The position numbers and the translations under genes are program-made. The notes beneath the pieces were generated by a model. It was not told where the DNA came from. It ran no database searches and saw nothing but the letters and a program-made list of their open reading frames with translations. A stretch of 54,367 bases of DNA, taken from the NCBI GenBank assembly GCA_938020445.1, contig CALIIC010000064.1, positions 1-54,367 of the forward strand, given 5' to 3'. Below, one piece after another: positions 26,248-36,094 of this stretch (the stretch's first letter is position 1; each line of letters starts with the position of its first letter). The stretch is from an uncultured Flavobacteriaceae bacterium. Lineage in GTDB: Bacteria > Bacteroidota > Bacteroidia > Flavobacteriales > Flavobacteriaceae.

Positions 26248-27276
26248 ATGGGATTTTTTGATTTCTTGACTGAGGAAATCGCAATCGACCTAGGAACTGC
26301 GAATACCCTCATCATTCACATGGACAAAGTCGTTGTCGACAGTCCGTCTATTGTTGCCCGTGACCGAATTTCTGGCAAAATTATCGCCGTTGGCAAAGAA
26401 GCCAATATGATGCAGGGCAAAACCCATGAAAATATTAAGACAATCCGACCGTTGAAAGACGGTGTAATCGCAGACTTTGATGCTTCGGAAAAGATGATCA
26501 ATATGTTCATCAAAAACATCCCTGCCTTAAAAAAGAAATGGTTTCCACCGGCATTGCGTATGGTGATCTGTATCCCTTCTGGGATTACGGAAGTTGAAAT
26601 GCGCGCGGTAAAGGAATCTGCCGAACGGGTAAATGGTAAAGAAGTATACTTAATTCATGAACCCATGGCCGCTGCCATCGGTATCGGCTTGGACATTATG
26701 CAACCAAAGGGAAATATGATCGTTGATATCGGCGGTGGTACGACCGAAATTGCGGTGATTGCATTGGGTGGTATTGTCTGTGATAAATCAGTGAAGATTG
26801 CGGGTGATGTTTTCACCAATGACATCATTTACTATATGCGTACGCAACACAACTTGTATGTGGGAGAGAGTACCGCAGAAAATATTAAAATAGAAATCGG
26901 TTCGGCTACGGAAGACCTTCAGAACCCGCCAGATGAAAAATCGGTACAGGGCCGTGATTTATTGACCGGGAAACCAAAACAGGTTCAGATTTCGTATCGG
27001 GAAATCGCCAAGGCACTTGACAAATCGATTCTGCGTGTAGAAGACGCGGTCATGGAGACCTTGTCTCAAACACCTCCGGAACTGGCTGCTGACATCTACA
27101 ATACAGGTATTTATCTTGCCGGTGGTGGTTCTATGTTGCGAGGTTTGGACAGAAGGCTTTCCCAGAAAACCGACCTTCCGGTATACATTGCAGAAGATCC
27201 ATTACGAGCGGTTGTTAGAGGTACCGGAATTGCCCTGAAAAATTTAGAGCGTTATAAAAGTATCCTTATCAAGTAA
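26248..27276 (+). CDS. mreB: Rod-shape-determining actin homologue MreB
   Basis: Bacterial actin that forms membrane-bound filaments directing cell-wall elongation. The 342-residue protein shows the actin-fold nucleotide-binding motifs: phosphate 1 (IDLGTANTLI), connect 1 and phosphate 2 (MIVDIGGGTTEIAVIAL), and adenosine (YLAGGGSMLRGLD). An N-terminal amphipathic stretch (MGFFDFLTEEI) may help membrane binding. It opens the operon mreB-mreC-mreD-mrdA-rodA. A 110-base gap follows before mreC, holding only a short palindrome GGCATGTATGCC. Confidence 0.97.
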   Translation: MGFFDFLTEEIAIDLGTANTLIIHMDKVVVDSPSIVARDRISGKIIAVGKEANMMQGKTHENIKTIRPLKDGVIADFDASEKMINMFIKNIPALKKKWFPPALRMVICIPSGITEVEMRAVKESAERVNGKEVYLIHEPMAAAIGIGLDIMQPKGNMIVDIGGGTTEIAVIALGGIVCDKSVKIAGDVFTNDIIYYMRTQHNLYVGESTAENIKIEIGSATEDLQNPPDEKSVQGRDLLTGKPKQVQISYREIAKALDKSILRVEDAVMETLSQTPPELAADIYNTGIYLAGGGSMLRGLDRRLSQKTDLPVYIAEDPLRAVVRGTGIALKNLERYKSILIK

Positions 27277-27386
27277 GATTACAAGGAAAAGACAGTAACA
27301 ATAGCGTCTACAAACGAGGCATGTATGCCCGTAACTTCAAACCAACTAGATTCCAGACGATAGCAAGCAGCTAAATTAGCGAGTGA

Positions 27387-28205
27387 ATGCAACAGATCAT
27401 TAATTTTGTAATACGGAACAAGAATTTCCTGCTCTACCTATTCTTGTTATTTATTGCATTAGGCTTTACTGTTCAATCCCATTCGTACCATCAGTCTCGT
27501 TTTTTTAATTCGTCTAACTGGATTACCGGCTCCGTTTATGAAACCTTTAATGGTTTTTCGACCTATTTCGGCCTTTCCGAGGAAAATGCGAAACTTGTAG
27601 AAGAGAACAAACGCCTTCGAAAGTTGCTCTTTAATGGCCAAAAAGAAACCTTATCATCGCTAGATTCTACCCAGTTGATTTACACGATTACGACGGGGCA
27701 AGTGGTAAAAAACAGTTATGCAGAACCTAGAAACTACATCACGATCAACCGAGGCATAAAAGATAGTGTGTTCCCCGATATGGGAGTTATTACCGAAAAG
27801 GGCATTTTAGGAATTGTTGAGAATACTTCGGGAAGCTATGCGTCTGTGCAAAGTATTTTGAACGAAAAATCAAGAATCAATGCCAAACTAAAAAATACGG
27901 AGCATTTTGGCTCTTTGGTCTGGGACACCCAACGTTATAATGTTGTACAATTGGTAGACATTCCCCGTCTTGTGCCCCTGACCGTAGGAGACACCATCGT
28001 TACAGGAGGAATGAGTAGTATTTTCCCAGGGAATATCCCGATCGGAACCATTCAGAAATTTGATCTGGATACGGCCAATAGCCTTTATAGTATAGATGTG
28101 CGTTTGTTCAATGATATGACCAATATTAAAAATGTGTATATCATTGATAACAATGATCGAAAGGAGATTTTAGAACTCGAAGCAGCAACCGTTAATGAAC
28201 AATAA
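27387..28205 (+). CDS. mreC: Rod-shape-determining protein MreC
   Basis: Bitopic periplasmic protein that links MreB to the elongation machinery and activates PBP2. The 272-residue protein has one transmembrane helix (about residues 13-31, FLLYLFLLFIALGFTV), a coiled-coil (LSEENAKLVEENKRLRKLLF, about 62-82), and a beta-rich C-terminal domain (ITINRGIKDSVFPDMGVITEKGILGIV, VVQLVDIPRLVPLTVGDTIVTGG). It overlaps mreD by 11 bases, so translation is coupled. Confidence 0.95.
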   Translation: MQQIINFVIRNKNFLLYLFLLFIALGFTVQSHSYHQSRFFNSSNWITGSVYETFNGFSTYFGLSEENAKLVEENKRLRKLLFNGQKETLSSLDSTQLIYTITTGQVVKNSYAEPRNYITINRGIKDSVFPDMGVITEKGILGIVENTSGSYASVQSILNEKSRINAKLKNTEHFGSLVWDTQRYNVVQLVDIPRLVPLTVGDTIVTGGMSSIFPGNIPIGTIQKFDLDTANSLYSIDVRLFNDMTNIKNVYIIDNNDRKEILELEAATVNEQ

Positions 28206-28701
28206 TTACTTTGTAAATATCATTCGATTTGTACTGCTAATATTAGTACAGGTACTGGTTTTCAACCGGCTGAACTTTTTTGGCTTTATCAATCCAATGG
28301 TCTACATCCTCTTTTTGTATTGGTTTCCTATAAAAGAAAATAGGGCCGCTTTTATTGGCCTTAGTTTTCTATTAGGCCTTTTTATCGACCTCTTTTCCGA
28401 TACCATGGCCATTCATGCCGCTTCAACGGTTACAATCGCTTATATACGCCCGGCCATTATGCGATTCGTTTTTGGGGTGAATATTGAATTTCAAAGTTTT
28501 CGACTTTCTAACACTACTAGGGCACAACAATTTACATTTTTGGCGTTATTAATAATAGTACATCATGCAGTGTTCTTTACATTAGAGATATTCAGCTTTG
28601 CAAACATACTGTTGATTTTGAAAAAAGTAGTCGCCATTGGGGCGGCATCTATCATTTTATGCCTTTTGTTCAATTCTCTTTTTAGCGCCAAAAAAGAATG
28701 A
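28195..28701 (+). CDS. mreD: Rod-shape-determining protein MreD
   Basis: Integral membrane partner of MreC. The 168-residue protein has five or six hydrophobic helices and the family region FFGFINPMVYILFLYWFPI followed by FLLGLFIDLFSDTMAIHAAS, where the Asp and His residues are typical of MreD. It overlaps mreC by 11 bases and mrdA by 4 (ATGA), showing a tightly coupled operon. Confidence 0.93.
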   Translation: MNNNYFVNIIRFVLLILVQVLVFNRLNFFGFINPMVYILFLYWFPIKENRAAFIGLSFLLGLFIDLFSDTMAIHAASTVTIAYIRPAIMRFVFGVNIEFQSFRLSNTTRAQQFTFLALLIIVHHAVFFTLEIFSFANILLILKKVVAIGAASIILCLLFNSLFSAKKE

Positions 28702-30566
28702 AAAAAATATTACTTTCCTCTATTATCATTATTATCGGGATTACCTTTCTCGGTAGGCTCAGCTACCTCCAGATTTTCAGTTTTTCCCCAGACCAGGTGT
28801 TGGAAGACCCCGCGATCAAAGCCATCTATGATTACCCCGAACGTGGGTACATTTATGATCGGAACGGAAAGTTATTGGTCGGAAACGATCCGGCCTACGA
28901 TGTTATGGTTATTCCCAGGGAAGTTCGCGCATTAGATACCCTTGAGTTCTGTACGCTTCTTGGGGTACCAAAGGACAAGTTTATCAAAGAGTTAAAAAAG
29001 GCACGGATATATTCTCCAAGACTCCCTTCGGTTTTGGTACCGCAACTTTCCAAACAAGATTATGCCAGGTTACAGGAAAAAATGCGACACTACAAAGGTT
29101 TCTATATTCAAAAGCGCTCGTTGCGTTATTATGACACCAATAGTGCGGCCAATGTGCTAGGGTATATTAGTGAGGTGAATGAACGCGATTTAGCTCGAAA
29201 TCCTTATTTCAAACAGGGGGAACTTACGGGACGTATTGGTATTGAAAAAGTCTATGAAGAGATTCTAAGAGGTCGAAAAGGAGTGCAATACATTCAAAAA
29301 GATCGTTTTAATAGAGACATTGGCCCGTATAAAGACGGACAATTGGATACACTGCCCGAGCAGGGAAAAGAAATTCATATTACCATAGACAAAGTACTTC
29401 AGGAGTATGGGGAGCGCCTCATGCATGGGAAGCACGGTGGTATTGTTGCCATTGAACCCGCAACGGGCGAAATTCTATCAATGATTTCGGGCCCCACCTA
29501 TGATCCTGCCCTATTGGTAGGCAGAGAACGTTCCCGTAATTATAGCAAACTTCATTACGATTCAATTTCACTTCCGTTATTCGATCGTTCCATTTCATTT
29601 GAAAAAGCACCTGGATCACCCTTTAAAACACTTAATGCTTTGGTCGCCTTACAAGAAGGTGCCATTACCCCGAGCACTAGCATTGGTTGCTCTGGTGGTT
29701 TTTATATTGGTAGAAACAAAAAAGGATGTCACTGTGGCGGGGGAAGCCGTAATTTGAACAGCGGCATATACAATTCTTGCAACGCCTATTTCGTAGGTGT
29801 ATACCGAAAGATTTTCGATGTGTTCCCTACCATGGGCGAAGGCATGGATGCCTGGGAAAAACATATGGAGAGTTTTGGACTAGGCAGCTATTTAGGATCT
29901 GACCTGCACACAGGAAGACGTGGACGCATCCCTAACAGAGCCATGTATGACAAATGGTATGGCGCTAACCGCTGGTCGGCCTCGACCACCTACTCAAATG
30001 CTATAGGGCAGGGAGAAGTAGCCGTAACGCCCCTACAATTGGCAAACATGACGGCAGCCATTGCAAACCGTGGTCATTTCTTTACCCCGCATGTTCTTAA
30101 AAAAGTGGAAGGCAAGGATATTGATAATCCAAAATTTACAGAAGCCCGGCATACCACAATCGACAAAAGACATTTTGAGCCTGTTGTTCAGGGGATGGCC
30201 GATGTATATAACCATGGTACCGCCCGATGGGTGCAAGTACCGGACATAGCCATTGCGGGTAAGACCGGTACGGTAGAAAATTTCAAGAAAATAGATGGGG
30301 TGAAGACACAGTTGACAGATAACTCAGTGTTCGTAGCCTTTGCACCGGTCGACAATCCTAAAATAGCCATCGCCGTATACATCGAAAATGGGTATTACGG
30401 GTCGCGATATGCAGGCCATATTGCCTCTTTAATGATCGAAAAGTATATCAAAGGAAAAATTACCCGTAAAGACTTAGAGCAACGAATGCTCGAAAAGACG
30501 CTGGAACACGAATACGCAAAGCCCTACAGTGGGGAAGAATTTAAAATCAACTCGCGTGTCTGGTAA
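28698..30566 (+). CDS. mrdA: Penicillin-binding protein 2 (elongation transpeptidase)
   Basis: Class B PBP that cross-links peptidoglycan during rod elongation with RodA. The 622-residue protein has one N-terminal membrane helix, a pedestal domain (YDYPERGYIYDRNGKLLVGND at about 44-64, RIGIEKVYEEILRG), and the transpeptidase domain with Ser-x-x-Lys (PGSPFKTLN), Ser-Cys-Asn (YNSCNAYF) and Lys-Thr-Gly (AGKTGTVEN). A short Cys/His-rich loop (GCHCGGGSRNLN) between the first two motifs resembles the metal-binding region seen in some PBP2 proteins. It overlaps mreD by 4 bases and rodA by about 11. Confidence 0.95.
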   Translation: MKKILLSSIIIIIGITFLGRLSYLQIFSFSPDQVLEDPAIKAIYDYPERGYIYDRNGKLLVGNDPAYDVMVIPREVRALDTLEFCTLLGVPKDKFIKELKKARIYSPRLPSVLVPQLSKQDYARLQEKMRHYKGFYIQKRSLRYYDTNSAANVLGYISEVNERDLARNPYFKQGELTGRIGIEKVYEEILRGRKGVQYIQKDRFNRDIGPYKDGQLDTLPEQGKEIHITIDKVLQEYGERLMHGKHGGIVAIEPATGEILSMISGPTYDPALLVGRERSRNYSKLHYDSISLPLFDRSISFEKAPGSPFKTLNALVALQEGAITPSTSIGCSGGFYIGRNKKGCHCGGGSRNLNSGIYNSCNAYFVGVYRKIFDVFPTMGEGMDAWEKHMESFGLGSYLGSDLHTGRRGRIPNRAMYDKWYGANRWSASTTYSNAIGQGEVAVTPLQLANMTAAIANRGHFFTPHVLKKVEGKDIDNPKFTEARHTTIDKRHFEPVVQGMADVYNHGTARWVQVPDIAIAGKTGTVENFKKIDGVKTQLTDNSVFVAFAPVDNPKIAIAVYIENGYYGSRYAGHIASLMIEKYIKGKITRKDLEQRMLEKTLEHEYAKPYSGEEFKINSRVW

Positions 30567-31839
30567 AAGTGTCCTCAAACGAATCGATTGGCTTACCGTT
30601 TTGTTTTACCTCATGCTGGTTTTAATAGGCTGGTTGAATATTTACTCAAGTACTTTTACAGAAGCCGAACCCTCTATCTTTAACTTCTCTACCTTACATG
30701 GCAAACAGCTTTTTTTCATAGGCGCCAGTGTTGTGGCCATTATTGTTATACTGGCCTTAGAAGCCAGTTTTTTTGAACGTTTTTCCAGTGTTTTCTATAC
30801 TATTTCAATAGTCTTGTTAGTAGGGCTGTTCTTGTTCGGAAAAACCATTGCCGGAGCTACTTCCTGGTACAACCTTGGTTTTTTTAACCTACAACCCTCA
30901 GAGCTGGCAAAAGTAACAACGGCGCTCGCCTTGGCAAAGTACCTAAGTGATATACAAACGGATATCAAACGAAGAAAAGATCAACTTTATTCGTTTTTGA
31001 TTATTCTAATTCCCGCTATTTTAATTGTTCCACAACCAGATCCGGGAAGTGCGTTGGTATTTTTTGCGCTTTCTTTTGTGATTTTTAGAGAGGGCCTTCC
31101 CCTTTATTACCTAGGAATCGCCTTTTTAGGAGTGTTGGTTTTTGTAACCACCCTGATGTTTGGAACCATATGGGTAAGCATCGTCATTACCTTAATGATC
31201 GTCCTTTTCTTTTTATTAAAGAAAAAACGTTTTAAGATACCGGTGATGCCCTTGATCACCTTTGCGGTGGTCGCCATCCTGTTTTCCTTATCGGTCAACT
31301 TCGTATTTAACAATGTTTTTGAACAACGACACCGCGACCGGTTTAGCCTTTGGTTGCGTTTGGAAAAAGACCCCGCCAAATTGGAGCAAATTCGAAAAAC
31401 GATCGGGTACAACACCTACCAATCGGAGAAGGCCATTGAATCGGGGGGCTTTTTTGGAAAAGGGTTCTTAGAAGGCACCCGTACCAAGGGCGATTTTGTA
31501 CCAGAACAACACACCGATTATATCTTTAGTACCGTTGGGGAAGAATGGGGTTTTGTAGGTACCGCAACCGTAGTACTTCTCTTTACCTTGATGTTATTAC
31601 GGCTGGTGTATCTCGCAGAGCGACAAAAGAATAGTTTTAGCCGTATGTATGGTTATGGGGTCATATCCATTCTCCTGATCCACTATTTCATTAATATCGG
31701 TATGGTCATCGGGGTACTCCCCACCATCGGAATTCCATTGCCCTTTTTTAGCTATGGCGGCTCCGGATTACTCTTTTTTACCATACTACTATTTGTATTC
31801 CTGAAGTTAGACACCAACAGGCTCAAAGAAGGGATTTAG
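30556..31839 (+). CDS. rodA: Peptidoglycan glycosyltransferase RodA
   Basis: SEDS-family polymerase that extends glycan strands together with PBP2. About 427 residues with ten hydrophobic helices; family text includes GATSWYNLGFFNLQPSELAK, PQPDPGSALVF (the conserved Asp), and the C-terminal VLPTIGIPLPFFSYGGSGLLF. The start is placed at the GTG at 30556 (overlap of 11 bases with mrdA), giving SGKSVLKRIDWLTVLFYL. An earlier GTG at 30529 would add nine residues. Last gene of the mre operon; it converges on the endonuclease gene after 28 bases. Confidence 0.93.
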   Translation: MSGKSVLKRIDWLTVLFYLMLVLIGWLNIYSSTFTEAEPSIFNFSTLHGKQLFFIGASVVAIIVILALEASFFERFSSVFYTISIVLLVGLFLFGKTIAGATSWYNLGFFNLQPSELAKVTTALALAKYLSDIQTDIKRRKDQLYSFLIILIPAILIVPQPDPGSALVFFALSFVIFREGLPLYYLGIAFLGVLVFVTTLMFGTIWVSIVITLMIVLFFLLKKKRFKIPVMPLITFAVVAILFSLSVNFVFNNVFEQRHRDRFSLWLRLEKDPAKLEQIRKTIGYNTYQSEKAIESGGFFGKGFLEGTRTKGDFVPEQHTDYIFSTVGEEWGFVGTATVVLLFTLMLLRLVYLAERQKNSFSRMYGYGVISILLIHYFINIGMVIGVLPTIGIPLPFFSYGGSGLLFFTILLFVFLKLDTNRLKEGI

Positions 31840-31867
31840 GAGTGATCAATATTCCCAACGCGTACCA

Positions 31868-32692
31868 CTAGAACTTCCATTCACTTGTCTTGACCTTGCT
31901 TTCCAATACCGTTTCAACTTTATCGGGCAGCTCTTGAAAGAAGTCGATACCAGTGCGTTTTTCAATCTCGTCGACAGTTACGGCAAATTCTCGTAGGGGC
32001 TTACTGCTCTCTTCCCCTTTCATCAAAAAACCCAGTACTTTCATATCTTTTGAAGTACCGGAAGCAATGATCTTATAATAGTAGTTCGGTACGGCTACGT
32101 CTTCACTTCCGATGTCGTCTAAATCATTGGTGAGTACACCGCCCGTAACCACAAACAAAGCGCCTTCCTTTTTGGCCCAACGTCGCACCTGTTGCTCCAA
32201 CCGGTTCCAAACGCCCGCATTAAAATCACGGTCTTGCGGACTTATATTACTCGTATAAAAAGTCTCATTGTAGGCCTGCTCAGAAAACCGACGATCCCCT
32301 GCCGGGCATAGATGACCTCGGTCATAACCCGACCCTTTGTAGTTGCGCCAATCGGCCGACTTGCTTCGCACCTTGGGATCTTCTATAAAGTAAGGTCGCT
32401 TACGATCATCATAGGTCAAATGCTCTTTTTTGAGAAGGTAGGCTACCCACTCGGCCTGTTCATGAGGTTCGCTATATGAAAGTGTAAAATGCCGATGTCT
32501 TGTTACCGCCCCGGTAGTAGACCCAGGCATAAAGTGCCTTGGTATACTCGTTGCAACCGTTGTATCCCCTGAAACCACCGAATAGGTATCTGGTGTATAA
32601 AAATTTTGAAAAGCCCAAATAGCAACGATTACAATAACCATCAATACGGAATAAATAGTCTTGTTTCGCTGTTTTGATCTTGTTCGAACCAT
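31868..32692 (-). CDS. Membrane-anchored DNA/RNA non-specific endonuclease
   Basis: A 274-residue nuclease of the NucA/Serratia type. An N-terminal hydrophobic helix (about residues 13-29) acts as anchor or signal. The catalytic motif is Asp124-Arg-Gly-His127 (YDRGHLCPAGDRR), followed by YTSNISPQDRDFNAGVWNRLEQQVR with the metal-binding Asn. It is probably periplasmic or secreted and degrades nucleic acids for nutrition or competition. No immunity gene is adjacent, as expected for an exported enzyme. A promoter box lies only four bases before its ATG. Confidence 0.9.
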   Translation of the reverse strand: MVRTRSKQRNKTIYSVLMVIVIVAIWAFQNFYTPDTYSVVSGDTTVATSIPRHFMPGSTTGAVTRHRHFTLSYSEPHEQAEWVAYLLKKEHLTYDDRKRPYFIEDPKVRSKSADWRNYKGSGYDRGHLCPAGDRRFSEQAYNETFYTSNISPQDRDFNAGVWNRLEQQVRRWAKKEGALFVVTGGVLTNDLDDIGSEDVAVPNYYYKIIASGTSKDMKVLGFLMKGEESSKPLREFAVTVDEIEKRTGIDFFQELPDKVETVLESKVKTSEWKF

Positions 32693-32696
32693 ACCC

Positions 32697-32704
32697 CAAA
32701 TGTA
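32697..32704 (-). promoter_or_regulatory. -7 promoter box directly before the endonuclease start
   Basis: TACATTTG on the minus strand matches TAnnTTTG and ends four bases before the ATG, predicting a leaderless or nearly leaderless mRNA. A TTTT at 32726-32723 may serve as the -33 element. Confidence 0.45.
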
Positions 32705-32818
32705 GGGAATTCACGGGAGCTTAAAAGTGTATGTTTCGCCACTAAATTTCGACTTATTGAACAAGGAATCTCGACTGTGATTGACTAACTTGCAGGAAAA
32801 GAAAAATTATTTTAAGCT

Positions 32819-33283
32819 ATGATTACTTGGAAACACATTATCAGTTTTAGTGTAAATGGAAATCCGACTCCCGACCGAAGGGTAGAGAAAACCGCCTCTG
32901 AGTGGCGTGAACTCCTAACTCCCGAAGAATTTAGGGTCACACGTAAAAAAGGAACGGAAGCACCTCATACCGGTGCGCTCTGCGGAATTCACGAGGCTGG
33001 CAAATACAATTGTATCTGTTGCGATACACCCTTATTCGATTCGACTATTAAATTTGAATCAGGAACGGGTTGGCCGAGCTTTACACAACCCATCAAAGAA
33101 AATGCGATTCAGTATATAAAAGATGTGACGTTCGGGATGGTTCGCGTAGAAGTGCTTTGCAATACTTGCGACGCCCATTTAGGCCATGTTTTTCCCGATG
33201 GCCCCGAACCTAGTGGATTACGATACTGTATTAACTCTGCAGCAATGAAACTGCAAACAGAAAAAGAAACCAATGAGCAATAA
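32819..33283 (+). CDS. msrB: Peptide-methionine (R)-S-oxide reductase MsrB
   Basis: Reduces the R form of methionine sulfoxide in proteins. The 154-residue protein has the structural zinc pairs Cys65/Cys68 (NCICCD) and Cys114/Cys117 (LCNTCDAH), the core FESGTGWPSF, and the catalytic Cys137 (LRYCINSAAM). No signal peptide, so it is cytoplasmic. The next gene, msrA, overlaps it by 11 bases, so both isomer-specific repair enzymes are made together. Confidence 0.96.
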   Translation: MITWKHIISFSVNGNPTPDRRVEKTASEWRELLTPEEFRVTRKKGTEAPHTGALCGIHEAGKYNCICCDTPLFDSTIKFESGTGWPSFTQPIKENAIQYIKDVTFGMVRVEVLCNTCDAHLGHVFPDGPEPSGLRYCINSAAMKLQTEKETNEQ

Positions 33284-33812
33284 GAAATTAGAAATAGCCA
33301 CTGTTGGAGGTGGCTGTTTTTGGTGCACTGAAGCTGTTTTTCAAGAAATAAAAGGAGTAGAAAAAGTAGTCTCAGGATATACAGGGGGTTCCGCCCCGGG
33401 CAAACCGACCTACCGTGAAGTATGCTCCGGACTTACGGGGCATGCCGAGGTGGTACAAATCACTTTTGACACCGCGATCATTTCGTATCATGATATTCTA
33501 GTGATCTTTATGACAACGCACGACCCTACTACCTTGAATCGCCAAGGGGCCGATGTAGGAACTCAATATCGGTCGGTCATCTATTATCACGACCAAGGTC
33601 AAAAAGAAGTGGCCGAAGGTACCGTAAGCGAAGTAGCACCTTATTTTGACAAGCCGATTGTGACCGAAATAAGTGCATTGGGCGTAGTCTACGAAGCGGA
33701 AGATTATCACCAAGACTACTATCGAAAAAATAGCTCGCAAGGCTATTGCACTGCGGTCATTAGTCCTAAACTTTCCAAATTGCGTAAACTGCATGCGGAT
33801 AAGTTAACATAA
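33273..33812 (+). CDS. msrA: Peptide-methionine (S)-S-oxide reductase MsrA
   Basis: Reduces the S form of methionine sulfoxide. The 179-residue protein carries the catalytic motif Gly-Cys15-Phe-Trp-Cys18 (GGGCFWCTEAVFQ), the family text GHAEVVQ, YRSVIYY and EDYHQDYY, and a C-terminal resolving cysteine (SQGYCTAVISPK). It overlaps msrB by 11 bases and converges on the C-terminal processing protease gene, with a shared hairpin between. Confidence 0.96.
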   Translation: MSNKKLEIATVGGGCFWCTEAVFQEIKGVEKVVSGYTGGSAPGKPTYREVCSGLTGHAEVVQITFDTAIISYHDILVIFMTTHDPTTLNRQGADVGTQYRSVIYYHDQGQKEVAEGTVSEVAPYFDKPIVTEISALGVVYEAEDYHQDYYRKNSSQGYCTAVISPKLSKLRKLHADKLT

Positions 33813-33843
33813 AATAGACCTGCAACTTTTTCGCTTTGAAAAC

Positions 33844-33876
33844 AAAAAACCCCTTGCTGTTGCCATCAAAGGGTTT
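33844..33876 (-). terminator. Terminator between prc and msrA
   Basis: Read on the minus strand: AAACCCTT, loop of about 13, then AAGGGG with a one-base bulge and a run of six T. It serves the protease gene and may act weakly for msrA on the other strand. Confidence 0.65.
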
Positions 33877-33897
33877 GTTAATTTATAAGAAGAACGC

Positions 33898-36051
33898 TTA
33901 TCCTTTGACGCTCGCCAATTTTCCTCTTTTAATGTTATTTATTTTCAAGTCTTGCAATACATTGATTGCTTCCTCTACATATACGTCTTTCGCCAAACTC
34001 TTGTGCCAACGATCTCTTTTTTCCCGTAAAACTGAATCTTTTGTGAACAGTTCTTCTTCATATTTCAATGAGCGGAATGACAACTTGTTATCATACTCCG
34101 AAAGTTTTTTGAAATAGTTGAGCTTTTCTTTGTCTTTCGCTTCCTCTGCCTTATAATCTTCATAATTAAGTGATATCTCTACTTCATCTTGCTCGGACTT
34201 TAACCACTTGGCGTTCTCTTCTATCAACTTAATCTGGGTATTCGCCGCAATTCGTTTTTTACTATTGGCAACAGTTTGCTCATAATCGATATACCCTTCC
34301 CATAAATCATAATCGGCAGGTGTAATTTTATCCCATTTCAAAGGGTTCGATTGATCACGTTCCCCTAAATCTATATACGAGTACTTGTCCGGAACAACCA
34401 CATCACTTTTAACGCCCTCTAGTTGGGTAGACCCGCCATTGATACGATAGAATTTTTGTGTTGTAAGTTTAATAGCACCCAAATCTCCATGTTCATTGCT
34501 TCGCACAATATTGTCTAAAGGAAGTACGTTTTGAACGGTTCCTTTCCCAAAAGTCTGCTTGCTCCCAATGACCACGGCTCTTTTGTAATCTTGCATGGCG
34601 GCTGCCAAGATTTCGGAAGCTGATGCAGATAGTTCATTTACTAAAATCACCAATGGACCATCCCATTGAATACGTTCATCCTTGTCTTCATAAACTTCTT
34701 TTACCTGCCCTGAAGACTGCACTTGTACTACCGGGCCATCTTTGATAAAGAGTCCCGCCATTTCAACAACCGTTTTCAAAGATCCACCGCCATTGTCACG
34801 AAGATCAAGAATAAGGCCTTCGGCACCTTCTTGCTTAAGCCGCTCTACTTCTTTGGCTACATCGGTAGCTGCATTTCGTTCACTGTAATCATCAAAATCA
34901 ACATAGAACTTTGGAAGGTTGATCAATCCGAATTTTGCATTTCCTTTTATAATGTTCGCCGATTTGGCAAAAGACTCTTCCAATTCCACTACATCTCGAG
35001 TAAGGGAAATAGTTTCCATTGATCCATCAACTTTACGAACAGTTAGATCTACCACAGTACCTTGTGGCCCTTTGATCAGTTTTATTGCATCATCCAAACG
35101 CATTCCTACAATATTGATCGGTGCCTCACCTGCTTGCCCTACTTTTAAAATTTGGTCCCCTACTTCCAGTCGTTGATCACGCCATACGGGACCGCCGGAG
35201 ATTACCTCGACAACTTTTGCCCCTTCGGGTTTTTTCTGAAGTCGTGCTCCGATACCTTCAAACTTGCCAGACATGTTCATATCGAACTTCTCTTTGTCAT
35301 CCGGTGCAAAATAAAAGGTATGTGGGTCAAACTCATCTACGATGGTATTGATATATTGTACGAACCAATCTTTGCGTTCCAAGTCATCTACAAAATCGAA
35401 AAACTCGTCTAGGGTCTTTTGTGTCGACTCTCTTGAAGAAACTTCCGCCTCGGCCGGCGTCATTGGTTTTTCAGCATCCTTTTCTCCTTTTTCGAAAGAA
35501 TCCTTTATTTTTTCACTAATGGTAATCTTGGAGTCATAGGTCCCCAAGGTGGCGTACTTCAACTGTTTTCTCCATCGTTCCTTTAAATCTTTTTCCGAAT
35601 CTGCAAAGGTCAAGTCCTCATATTCGATATTTATCGTTTCTCTTTGCGAATAGTCGAACGGTTGCGCCAAAACCTCTTTATAAACCGCCTTGGCACCTTC
35701 CATACGTTCTATCAAACGTTCATGTACAACATTGAAAAACGTAATTTCAGTATTTTTGATTTGATCATCTATCTGAAACTTGTACTGCTCAAAGTCCTCA
35801 ATATCCGATTCCAAGAAATACCGTTTTGTCGGATCTAGAACCGAAATAAAATCTTCGAAGACACTTACTGAAAAATCATCATCAATCGCTTTGGGCTCGT
35901 AATGTCCCTTCTCCAAGACGTAGGTTATCAAATCCAACAACAATTTGTCTTTGTCGTCATTCTCAAAATTCTCTGCTGATTGATTGGTAAAGCTGCACGA
36001 AGCGACTGCTATGAGCATTACAAATAGAGCGTAGGCCAAGTTCCTTTTCAT
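33898..36051 (-). CDS. prc: Carboxy-terminal processing protease (Prc/Tsp, S41A)
   Basis: Periplasmic protease that degrades or trims proteins from the C-terminus. The 717-residue protein has a lipoprotein-type N-terminus (MKRNLAYALFVMLIAVASC), a helical N-terminal Tsp domain, a PDZ domain (about 240-330; FEGIGARLQKK, VEVISGGPVWRDQRLEVGDQI), and the S41 catalytic core with Ser (LVNELSASASEIL) and Lys (IGSKQTFGKGTVQ). A C-terminal Tsp-type extension (DUF3340-like) follows. Homologues act with lipoprotein adaptors on cell-wall enzymes. It is divergent from surE across an intergenic palindrome. Confidence 0.94.
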   Translation of the reverse strand: MKRNLAYALFVMLIAVASCSFTNQSAENFENDDKDKLLLDLITYVLEKGHYEPKAIDDDFSVSVFEDFISVLDPTKRYFLESDIEDFEQYKFQIDDQIKNTEITFFNVVHERLIERMEGAKAVYKEVLAQPFDYSQRETINIEYEDLTFADSEKDLKERWRKQLKYATLGTYDSKITISEKIKDSFEKGEKDAEKPMTPAEAEVSSRESTQKTLDEFFDFVDDLERKDWFVQYINTIVDEFDPHTFYFAPDDKEKFDMNMSGKFEGIGARLQKKPEGAKVVEVISGGPVWRDQRLEVGDQILKVGQAGEAPINIVGMRLDDAIKLIKGPQGTVVDLTVRKVDGSMETISLTRDVVELEESFAKSANIIKGNAKFGLINLPKFYVDFDDYSERNAATDVAKEVERLKQEGAEGLILDLRDNGGGSLKTVVEMAGLFIKDGPVVQVQSSGQVKEVYEDKDERIQWDGPLVILVNELSASASEILAAAMQDYKRAVVIGSKQTFGKGTVQNVLPLDNIVRSNEHGDLGAIKLTTQKFYRINGGSTQLEGVKSDVVVPDKYSYIDLGERDQSNPLKWDKITPADYDLWEGYIDYEQTVANSKKRIAANTQIKLIEENAKWLKSEQDEVEISLNYEDYKAEEAKDKEKLNYFKKLSEYDNKLSFRSLKYEEELFTKDSVLREKRDRWHKSLAKDVYVEEAINVLQDLKINNIKRGKLASVKG

Positions 36052-36094
36052 TGATCAATTTTTAAGCCTGCAGCAACCCATTAATGGTAGCCAC

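Noticed and set aside
27318..27329. Palindrome GGCATGTATGCC in the mreB-mreC gap
   Set aside because: Short stem with a two-base centre and no T tract; no supporting context.
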